Shown here piece by piece: positions 20,259 to 28,005 of a DNA stretch of 46,695 bases. How positions within the stretch are numbered: the stretch's first letter is position 1; the number at the start of each line of letters is the position of its first letter. The position numbers were made by a program, and so were the translations under genes. Source of the DNA: an uncultured bacterium (GTDB lineage Bacteria > Zixibacteria > MSB-5A5 > CAIYYT01); NCBI GenBank assembly GCA_903930455.1, contig CAIYYT010000039.1, positions 1 through 46,695 of the forward strand, read 5' to 3'. The notes under the pieces were generated by a model that did no database searches, had not been told where the DNA came from, and saw nothing but the letters and a program-made list of their open reading frames with translations.

Positions 20259-21319
20259 GAATTCTATTTCTCTCGGAAGCCATCTCGCCGCACATTGCGC
20301 GTTGGCAGAAGGCATTCACCGAACTCGGTTGGGAGACGCTTCTGGCCTCATGTGACTACACTGATGGCTTCAACGGGCATCGACTTTCACCGAAAGCCGC
20401 CGCAGGTGGTCCGCAACGTTATCTTTCAATTGTTGATCAGGTCGAGAAACTCGCCTCCGATTTCCAACCGCATCTGATAAATGCTCACTTCCTGCCGACG
20501 TACGGCCTGACCGCAGCCATGGCGAACATCCATCCGCTGGCGCTGACACTGTGGGGATCAGACATTCTCTTGTCGGCGCAAAAAGGCTTTCTGCAACGCT
20601 GGCGCAGTCGCTTTGTCCTGCGTCGCTCTGATCTGGTAGTTGCCGACGCACAATGCGCTCTTGATGTCGCAAAGGCCATCGCTTCCATCCAGCGCCAGCT
20701 GGTCGTGAGTTTTGGTGTGAGTCGCGTCTGGTACGAAAGCGGTCTGGTGCGCGAGCTGAAGGAGAGCAACACTCTTCAAATACTGAGTTGCCGCAAGTTC
20801 GAACCGCTTTATGATGTGCAAACGCTTATCAAAGCCGCCCGGCTTCTCCGTGATGACGGTTTCAATTTTCATCTCACGCTCGTCGGCTCCGGTTCGCTCG
20901 AAAGCAATCTCCGCACACTGGCACATTCGCAAGGCATCGCCGATCGAATCACGTACACCGGCGCTCTTGGCGATGAGCAGCTCTTCAACGCCTACCGGCG
21001 TTCAGACATTTATGTTTCTACTGCTCTGTCCGATACGACGTCCGTGTCGCTTCTGGAGGCGATGTCTCAGAAACTCTATCCCATCGTGACCGACATTCCC
21101 GGGAATCGTGAGTGGCTGACTTCTGACCGCTACTTCTTCAAATCCGGCGATGTCGCCGATCTTGCGGGAAAGATCAAACTCGGCGCCTCCCGGCAGGCAC
21201 GCGAGGAGGCTTATTCTAATTACCAGCCCTTGTTAGTCCAGAAAGGCATCCGTGACGACCAGATGCGGATCGCCGATCTGACGTTTCGGAAGGTGATTGA
21301 TGAATACCCGCGTCGATAG
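20255..21319 (+). CDS. Glycosyltransferase, family 4-like
   Basis: MRILFLSEAISPHIARWQKAFTELGWE...LINAHFLPTYGLTAAMA...LTLWGSDILLS...TYTGALGDEQLFNAYRRSDIYVSTALSDTTSVSLLEAMSQKLYPIVTDIPGNREWL. GTG start in a GTGA overlap; called start 20171 is over-extended. Confidence 0.88.
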   Translation: MRILFLSEAISPHIARWQKAFTELGWETLLASCDYTDGFNGHRLSPKAAAGGPQRYLSIVDQVEKLASDFQPHLINAHFLPTYGLTAAMANIHPLALTLWGSDILLSAQKGFLQRWRSRFVLRRSDLVVADAQCALDVAKAIASIQRQLVVSFGVSRVWYESGLVRELKESNTLQILSCRKFEPLYDVQTLIKAARLLRDDGFNFHLTLVGSGSLESNLRTLAHSQGIADRITYTGALGDEQLFNAYRRSDIYVSTALSDTTSVSLLEAMSQKLYPIVTDIPGNREWLTSDRYFFKSGDVADLAGKIKLGASRQAREEAYSNYQPLLVQKGIRDDQMRIADLTFRKVIDEYPRR

Positions 21320-22544
21320 ACATTTTATAATCGCCGCCTACTATTTCCCGCCGCTGGGGATGGCAGGCACGGCCCGACCACTGGCAATGGCGAACTTCCT
21401 CGCCGAACAGGGCTTCGAAGTTTCGGTGCTGACCGTCAAGCCGATTGTCTATCCGGTGCACGATCAGACTCAACGCAAATCGCTGCACCCGAATGTCAGA
21501 GTCTATCGTGCCGGCTCCTCTGATCCTGCCCGTCTGGCGAAGATGATTCCATTCTTGAAATCGCTGATCAAACTGTGCAGACTCGGCGGCAAATCGGTAT
21601 CGTCCCTAATCTTCCCCGATTCCAAAGTTGGTTTCGTAAAACCGGCGACGGCTCTGCTTAAAACGCTCATCCGCGCTGATAAACAGAACATCCTGATCAC
21701 AACCTCGCCGCCGGTCTCGATTCACCAGCTAGGTTTGAACGTAGCAGGGCAGGGGAGTCTAACCTGGATTGCCGACTTCCGCGACGTCTGGGGATCGCTC
21801 TCTTTGGAAGACCAATCGGATGCCTTTCGTGCCAAGGCAGAATTGTACCTGACAGACATCACCGATGTTGCGAACCTGATCACGGCTACATCGCCGCTCA
21901 CCATCGACTATCTGCAGACGAAAATCAATGCCGCTGCCGACTATCATTTTCTCCCGAATGGCTATAACGAATCCGATTTCGCCACGCCTGTTGCCGAGCA
22001 CAACCAGTGCCTTGGGCTGTATGGTACACTCAATCACCTTATTGGCATTGAGAAGCTATTTGATTGGATCAGTGTGCTTCGGAAGTCCACCCCCGACCTG
22101 CGAGCGTCCGTTCGTCATATCGGTTACTTGGACTTGCCAAACTTGGACGATCATCTTTCGCGCTACGGAATGCGCAGCGATTTTCTGAGCATCGGCTACC
22201 TGCCACACTATGAAAGTATTCAGGCAGTTCGTTGTCATGCCGCCAACATCATCATGCTTTCGGATGAACTCGACACGTCGTACATCATCCCTTCCAAACT
22301 TTTCGAATTGCTGCGCGCCGAACCGCCGTTGCTCGCTATTCTTCCTCCCGGCAACGCAGCGCGTCTGCTGCTTGAGGAGTACAATTTCTCTGATGTATTT
22401 GTAATCGACAGTGCGGCCGAGTTAGGTGATGTTCTGGATTGGCTACGCTCGCATCTAACTATGCAAACGCGAGTCGGTGTCACGCGTTTCGAGCGGCGAC
22501 AGGAAATGAGTGGTCTTCTAAATCGGCTCGAGGAGCTTCTCTAG
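21300..22544 (+). CDS. Glycosyltransferase, family 4-like
   Basis: HFIIAAYYFPPLGMAGTARPLAMANFLAEQGFEVSVLTVKP; ITTSPPVSIHQLGL; FRDVWG; IPSKLFELLRAEPPLLAILPPGN. Confidence 0.82.
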   Translation: MNTRVDRHFIIAAYYFPPLGMAGTARPLAMANFLAEQGFEVSVLTVKPIVYPVHDQTQRKSLHPNVRVYRAGSSDPARLAKMIPFLKSLIKLCRLGGKSVSSLIFPDSKVGFVKPATALLKTLIRADKQNILITTSPPVSIHQLGLNVAGQGSLTWIADFRDVWGSLSLEDQSDAFRAKAELYLTDITDVANLITATSPLTIDYLQTKINAAADYHFLPNGYNESDFATPVAEHNQCLGLYGTLNHLIGIEKLFDWISVLRKSTPDLRASVRHIGYLDLPNLDDHLSRYGMRSDFLSIGYLPHYESIQAVRCHAANIIMLSDELDTSYIIPSKLFELLRAEPPLLAILPPGNAARLLLEEYNFSDVFVIDSAAELGDVLDWLRSHLTMQTRVGVTRFERRQEMSGLLNRLEELL

Positions 22545-22545
22545 A

Positions 22546-23436
22546 ATGAAGAGAGTCTCTTACCTGCTGGTGGCCTACAAATCCAATGACGTAATCGGCG
22601 ACGCCATTAAATCAATCCAACTGCAAGCTGGCGAATTCGAGCGCGAGATTATAATCATCGACAATTTCGCGTCCGAAAACTGCCACGACGTCGTCATTGC
22701 TCTCGCTCCTGATGCCAACGTCATAATCAACTCCCACAACGACGGCTTCACTCGCGGTGTCAATCAGGCTACCTCGCTTGCAACCGGTGAGTACCTCTTC
22801 TACCTGAATCCTGATGTGCAGCTTTCGCCCGACTGCACGCGCCTCCTGATCAACGAACTCGAAAGTGATTCGCAGCTTGCCGCCGCCGCGCCACAACTAC
22901 TCAATCAGGATGGTTCCGTGCAAACGAGCGTTCGCAACTTCCCGACCTTTGCGACATTGATCTATGAACACTTTGGTCTGGCACGGTTATTCCCGCGCAG
23001 TCATAGTTTTGGTCGCTGGAAGAACCGTTACTTCGATCACCAGTCGCGCACCTTTGTTGCGCAGCCGATGGCCTCGGCGTTTCTTGTACGCCATGACATT
23101 CTTGATCGCATCGGCGCCTGGGATGAGCGCTTCTTTATTTTCTTCTCTGATGTTGATATTTGTCGGCGCATTTACGATGCCGGTTGTCGCATCATGTTTG
23201 CGCCGAATGCAAAAGCCCATCATGGACTGGGTGGTTCGACTCGTAAAGAGGGGAGCTGGCTGATCTATGATTCCCATCGCGGCTTCTATCGCTATCTTGC
23301 CAAACACGAGTTGCGCGGCTTCAGAATCCTTTTACGGCCGCTCGCCGCAATCATTCTCTCTGTCAGTGCCGTGTTACGCGTGATTTATCGTGAAGCAGTT
23401 TCAGCCGTTACTTCAATGCACTCAGCCGCTCTCTGA
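22546..23436 (+). CDS. Glycosyltransferase, family 2
   Basis: MKRVSYLLVAYKSNDVIGDAIKSIQLQ...EIIIIDNFASENC...NDGFTRGVNQATSLATGEYLFYLNPDVQLSPDC...ERFFIFFSDVDICRRIYDAGCRIMFAPNAKAHH. Confidence 0.9.
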   Translation: MKRVSYLLVAYKSNDVIGDAIKSIQLQAGEFEREIIIIDNFASENCHDVVIALAPDANVIINSHNDGFTRGVNQATSLATGEYLFYLNPDVQLSPDCTRLLINELESDSQLAAAAPQLLNQDGSVQTSVRNFPTFATLIYEHFGLARLFPRSHSFGRWKNRYFDHQSRTFVAQPMASAFLVRHDILDRIGAWDERFFIFFSDVDICRRIYDAGCRIMFAPNAKAHHGLGGSTRKEGSWLIYDSHRGFYRYLAKHELRGFRILLRPLAAIILSVSAVLRVIYREAVSAVTSMHSAAL

Positions 23437-23454
23437 TCTTCTCCGAGCACTCCG

Positions 23455-25782
23455 TCACTTCATCAAGCACATCTTGATTATCTTGCTGTTGTCATCCATT
23501 TGTAGTTTCGCAAAGTAGACTCCCGAACTGACCGGTTGGCCGGCGTCGCTTGAACCGTCCCACTCAACTTGGTGGTGTCCCGCTGTCGTTTGGCTGTGCA
23601 TTGCGGTTCTTACTTTCTCGCCAAGAACATTGTAAATCTCCAACGTCACTGTTGCCGGTCGATCGACTTGGAAGGCAATAACCGTCGTCGGGTTAAACGG
23701 GTTTGGATAATTCTGATAGAGTGCAAACTGCTTTGGCAGCGTCACGACGTCATCTGTTCCCAGCACCAGTTGCGGATTCAACTGCTTGGCTGCCGTCGCG
23801 AAACCATCTTTGTAGGCAAAGACCATGAAGGTGTCGGCAAAATTGTATTCAACCGGAATCATCGCGATGCCGTCTCCATCAGTCTGCAATTGCGCCACGA
23901 TCGAGTCGCCATTCATCACCGTGATCAGCGTTCCCGCCAGCGGCAACGAATCCGCTTTGACGGTGACTTCGAATCCGCTCGCGCCATCCGGCAGCGCCTC
24001 CGGTACCGACAAACTCAGCGTGCGTGGCGCGTCCGTCCAGATCTTCATCTCAGGATCGCCGTTGTAATTTAGGCCGTAGCATTCGTCTCGGTAATATGTT
24101 GACTGCAGTTTGGCATAGCGCAGCGCCTCTGCCGGATTGTTGTTGACGTTGTACAGATAATCAAAAAATGCTTTCTCAACCTGCCACGATGTTGCCACCC
24201 AACCCCAGCGTGAATAACCGACAAACGCAACTGCGCCTCCGTCCGGCTTTGCCAGGAAGGCGGTCACCACCGACGGGTTTGCTGAGGGAAACGGCGGCGT
24301 GTCCATATCAAACGCGCCATTGTTGCAGCCGATCGAATAGACGAGACCCGGCATGCCGTTAGATGCAATGTTCGGCAGGAATCCGTGTGTGTCGTCCGCC
24401 CCATCCGCTGTTAGGATAAATGACTTTGGCCACTGATTATATTTGTTCGACCGGACAACCCAGCCGTCCACTCGGCCATGGATCAGCAGCGATATGATTC
24501 CCCAGCCTTCAGACAATTTGGCAATCGACGAGCTAGCCAATGGGTATGCGGGATTGTCCGCGATCCCAGTTGGCGCTTCAATCAGATCAGTTGTGTCAGA
24601 TACCACATACGACGGCAAAGACTGAGCCAATAGCACATGCTCCCCCACACCTTCGCCGTAGTCACGCATCTGATCGGCAGCGATAAAGAGCGATTTGTTC
24701 AGATAGCCATAATCACCGTTGTTCGGATTCTGCTCGTACTTGATCAATTTGGATATGTAAGCAGTCACCTGTTCCGGCGTGCAAACGGGCAAGCGCCCGA
24801 CCAACAGCTCGGAGTTGAGATCGGCGCTATCCTGCGTCGGCTCACCGTAAACACCATCACCATCAACATCCCAGACGCCGTTGACATCACCGAAATACAG
24901 ATCACAAATTTGTAGCAGGTCAACAGTCGGCATCGACGTAGTATTGGCCGCGAAAGCATATCTTATCGGCACTACCGTTTCGTCTCCACCAAGCAGCACG
25001 TAGCGGGTGCCCGAATTGTACTTGTCAATCAGGAAATTGCGCAGCTTTTCGGCGTCATCAATTCCCGTCGACATTGCCAGTACCTCGTCCATCGTCACAG
25101 TCTCCGCAGTCAGTCCCTTCATCGTCTTCCACTTTGCCAGCGGCGCAAAGGCATCCGCCAGAGTTTGACCGGTGACGATCAGATACTCGGGTGCCCCCGA
25201 GCCTAGCGCCGCAGCCGACTTGTTCACGCGGCTCTTTGTATCCACTTGAGTAAGTTCCATCAGTTGCTTGGAAGAGCTAAGCTGACTCACCAGCAAGTTT
25301 TCGCTCCCCGAAAACTCCACGGTGATACTCGCAAAACCGGTCGCCTGACCAGAAGCTGAATCGATGTCAAACGGTATCATCCCAATCGTTAGTACTTCTC
25401 TATTACCAATCACCGTCCGACTCTCAATTGCGCGTGGTGCGTTCAGTTCACGTTCACGTGCAAGGTAGTCTGCCAACTCATTTCCGTAGAAGTCGGACAT
25501 GCGATTATCATCACCAGAGAATGTCGTAACCGCCATCTCCTCCTGCAGATTCACCTTTTTTCCCCACGAATACGGCTCCGACCTGATGACCGAAACCGAA
25601 TCAACCCGCCCCCGTTCAACCACAAATTGCAGGTGCTTGATTTGCATCACGTTATTGTCATTGACAGTCGTTACCTGCTCAACCGCTGTATTGTTGCAGG
25701 AGACTGTCATGCTTCCCTTTGTTGGTGCTGACAGCAGAATGAAGCACAGCACGCCAACCACCCATATTGTAAGACTTTTCAT
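23455..25782 (-). CDS. C25 (gingipain-type) cysteine peptidase with C-terminal FlgD/type-A sorting-like domain
   Basis: YLIVTGQTLADAFAPLAKWKTMKGLTAETVTMDEV; RYVLLGGDETVVPIRY; catalytic-type LLIHGRVDGW and YSIGCNNGAFD; C-term FALYQNYPNPFNPTTVIAFQV...VEWDGSSDAGQPVSSGVYFAKL. ATG at 25782 with GGAGGAG upstream preferred over the called start 25815. Confidence 0.88.
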   Translation of the reverse strand: MKSLTIWVVGVLCFILLSAPTKGSMTVSCNNTAVEQVTTVNDNNVMQIKHLQFVVERGRVDSVSVIRSEPYSWGKKVNLQEEMAVTTFSGDDNRMSDFYGNELADYLARERELNAPRAIESRTVIGNREVLTIGMIPFDIDSASGQATGFASITVEFSGSENLLVSQLSSSKQLMELTQVDTKSRVNKSAAALGSGAPEYLIVTGQTLADAFAPLAKWKTMKGLTAETVTMDEVLAMSTGIDDAEKLRNFLIDKYNSGTRYVLLGGDETVVPIRYAFAANTTSMPTVDLLQICDLYFGDVNGVWDVDGDGVYGEPTQDSADLNSELLVGRLPVCTPEQVTAYISKLIKYEQNPNNGDYGYLNKSLFIAADQMRDYGEGVGEHVLLAQSLPSYVVSDTTDLIEAPTGIADNPAYPLASSSIAKLSEGWGIISLLIHGRVDGWVVRSNKYNQWPKSFILTADGADDTHGFLPNIASNGMPGLVYSIGCNNGAFDMDTPPFPSANPSVVTAFLAKPDGGAVAFVGYSRWGWVATSWQVEKAFFDYLYNVNNNPAEALRYAKLQSTYYRDECYGLNYNGDPEMKIWTDAPRTLSLSVPEALPDGASGFEVTVKADSLPLAGTLITVMNGDSIVAQLQTDGDGIAMIPVEYNFADTFMVFAYKDGFATAAKQLNPQLVLGTDDVVTLPKQFALYQNYPNPFNPTTVIAFQVDRPATVTLEIYNVLGEKVRTAMHSQTTAGHHQVEWDGSSDAGQPVSSGVYFAKLQMDDNSKIIKMCLMK

Positions 25783-25993
25783 TTTTATCCGCTCCTCCGG
25801 GGCACTATTTCGCAAAGCGTGTGCCGTTGTCAGGGCGCGGCTGATCCGTCTCGCAACGTTTTACTCAGTAATGACTTAATCGCATCTCAGATTGAAACAG
25901 TCTTCCTTTGGCAGGAGAGTGATGCCAGATGTGTTGGCTAATTCCCATACCTGTGGGGAGTTGTCGAAACCGCAATATTTTTTCGCTTTTTTC

Positions 25994-26022
25994 TTGACAG
26001 ATGGTGACTTATTCCCAATCTT
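25994..26022 (+). promoter_or_regulatory. Candidate mraZ/dcw promoter
   Basis: TTGACA at 25994-25999, 17-nt spacer, weak -10 AATCTT (26017-26022), directly upstream of the MraZ-box repeats. Confidence 0.45.
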
Positions 26023-26056
26023 TGGGTGTCCGTGGGGATTTAGGGGGATTTATGGT
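26022..26056 (+). promoter_or_regulatory. MraZ operator (10-bp-periodic TGGG-type repeats)
   Basis: TTGGG-tgtcc-GTGGG-gattt-AGGGG-gattt-ATGGT: four G-rich pentamers with exact 10-nt period, matching the TGGGN-N5 repeat layout known for MraZ. Confidence 0.75.
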
Positions 26057-26071
26057 GAGAATGAGGGTCTA

Positions 26072-26536
26072 GTGGCTTCGTACACCGGTAGATACACTGT
26101 TTCCGTTGATGGCAAAGGGAGAATTGCTGTCCCTAAACGTCTTCGGGATGCTGCCTCCGTTCGCGGTTCGGCTCACTTCGTGTTGAACCGCGGTATGGAC
26201 GGTTGCTTGGAGCTATACTCCGAAGCTGACTGGAAAGATGTCGAAGAACGTTTGACGGCACAGCATCCGATCGAGGCTGCCGACAGCCGCTTCTTCAAGC
26301 GCAATTTCTACTCTCATGTTGTTCCCGCACCCGCTGATCCACAGGGACGAATCGTGATTCCCAGCTTTCTGCTGGAATCGGCCGGAATCGAGAAAGAAGT
26401 CCTGATTCTTGGCATTGGAGATAAAGTCGAGCTTTGGAATGAGGCGCGCTACAACGCCTATCTCCTGAAGTTCGGCGAGACTCCCGAAACGGTAGCGGAA
26501 AGACTGTTTAATAAGATTGATCGACCGGATTCATAA
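26072..26536 (+). CDS. mraZ: Transcriptional regulator MraZ
   Basis: V/MASYTGRYTVSVDGKGRIAVPKRLRDAA...; GTG at 26072 preceded by GAGGG; in frame with the over-extended ORF 25892..26536. Confidence 0.93.
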   Translation: MASYTGRYTVSVDGKGRIAVPKRLRDAASVRGSAHFVLNRGMDGCLELYSEADWKDVEERLTAQHPIEAADSRFFKRNFYSHVVPAPADPQGRIVIPSFLLESAGIEKEVLILGIGDKVELWNEARYNAYLLKFGETPETVAERLFNKIDRPDS

Positions 26537-27458
26537 ACCGGTTCTGTTGGCGGAAGTGCTGGCGCTCGTTCCTGCCACGGCGCAACTTTTCGTTGATTGC
26601 ACCATTGGTGGTGGTGGGCATGCCGAGGCGATTCTGAGCAAGTTGGACAGCGAGGTTAGTTTGATCGGGTTTGACAGGGATGTTGACGCGCTGGCGACGG
26701 CAAATCAACGACTCGCGAACTATGGAAGTCGCGTCGTTCTGATACATGATTCCTATGCCAACCTTGACCGACATCTCGGCGTCGCCAAAATGGGCAATGT
26801 CGATTTTGCCCTGCTCGATCTCGGTCTGTCGTCGCTGCAACTAGAAGCATCCAACCGAGGTTTTGCTTTCCAGAAACCCGAAGATCCCCTCGACCTCCGA
26901 TTTGATCGAACCTCCGGGGAACCTTTGCGTGTAAAACTGGCCGAAGGTACTTCGACGGATGAACTGAAAAAGATACTCAGAGAATATGGGGAAGTCGATA
27001 ACGCGGGGCGCATTGCGATGGCTATTGCCACAGCCGTGCGGGAAGAACGGCTGCAGACGGTAGCGGATTTGCGCGAGGCCGTGACGCCGTGTTTTCGCGG
27101 CGGCAAACGCAATCAGTTTCTCGCACAGATTTGGCAAGCGCTGCGCATCTGGGTGAATGATGAACTGCATCAATTGGAGATTGGTCTCACGAAGGTCGTT
27201 CAGTGTCTGCGACCTGACGGCGTCATGGCGGTCATCAGTTTCCACTCGCTGGAGGATCGCATGGTCAAGGAATTCTTCCGCCTTCAGGAAAATCCCTGCA
27301 CCTGTCCCAAAGATCTCCCGCTGTGTGTTTGCGGCAAAAAACCGGTACTGGAACGCATAACCCGCAAGGCGATCAAACCTACTGAGTATGAGATAGAGAC
27401 TAACCCGCGTGCCCGCAGCGCCCGTTTGCGCGTTGCCCGCAAGTTAGCGGTTTGCTGA
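26517..27458 (+). CDS. rsmH: 16S rRNA (cytosine1402-N4)-methyltransferase
   Basis: HKPVLLAEVLALVPATAQLFVDCTIGGGGHAEAIL; LLDLGLSSLQLEASNRGFAFQKPEDPLDLRFD; ISFHSLEDRMVKEFF. TTG start overlaps mraZ. Confidence 0.95.
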   Translation: MIDRIHKPVLLAEVLALVPATAQLFVDCTIGGGGHAEAILSKLDSEVSLIGFDRDVDALATANQRLANYGSRVVLIHDSYANLDRHLGVAKMGNVDFALLDLGLSSLQLEASNRGFAFQKPEDPLDLRFDRTSGEPLRVKLAEGTSTDELKKILREYGEVDNAGRIAMAIATAVREERLQTVADLREAVTPCFRGGKRNQFLAQIWQALRIWVNDELHQLEIGLTKVVQCLRPDGVMAVISFHSLEDRMVKEFFRLQENPCTCPKDLPLCVCGKKPVLERITRKAIKPTEYEIETNPRARSARLRVARKLAVC

Positions 27459-27507
27459 TAACGAAATAGGTCTCCCAAGCGAGACGAGCGCAAGGAAGCG
27501 ACTGGAT

Positions 27508-28002
27508 ATGGACAAAAAGAGGACGAAATTCGAAGATCAGGTCATCCGGCGTCGCAAACGGAAATTCTTCTTTGGCGCAGTGGTGTTGGCCGTCTTCCTC
27601 GGTCTTTGCTACCTCTTTGTGTGGGAGCGCGTATACACTCTCCGTTTGGCGGAGGAAAACGCCCAAACTCGCCAGCGCGTGAGCTATCTCAAAGAAAGAT
27701 CGCAGTCACTCGAGTTCGAAATCAACCAACTCTGTTCGGTGAAGCGCATTGAAGATATCGCACGGCGTGATCTGGCATTGCTGCCGGCGCGAGAAGTTCA
27801 ACTCGCCGCTTTCACGATGTCTTCACGTGGTGGAGTTTCGTCTGACTCTGGATCCGTGAAGCCCAAGACTTTGGATAAGCCACAAGCTTCTGCAAAACCG
27901 CCGAAGGTAGACAAGTCGGCAAAGATCGACAAACAGCAGAAGACCGCAAGACCGAAAGCCAACGGGAAAGCTGCGACGCCAAAACCGAAGGCTCGGAAAT
28001 AG
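27508..28002 (+). CDS. ftsL: FtsL-like cell-division protein with long Lys/Pro-rich C-terminal tail
   Basis: 164 aa; position between rsmH and ftsI; basic N-term, one TM (FFFGAVVLAVFLGLCYLFVW), coiled coil, then K/P/A-rich tail. Confidence 0.75.
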   Translation: MDKKRTKFEDQVIRRRKRKFFFGAVVLAVFLGLCYLFVWERVYTLRLAEENAQTRQRVSYLKERSQSLEFEINQLCSVKRIEDIARRDLALLPAREVQLAAFTMSSRGGVSSDSGSVKPKTLDKPQASAKPPKVDKSAKIDKQQKTARPKANGKAATPKPKARK

Positions 28003-28005
28003 AAA

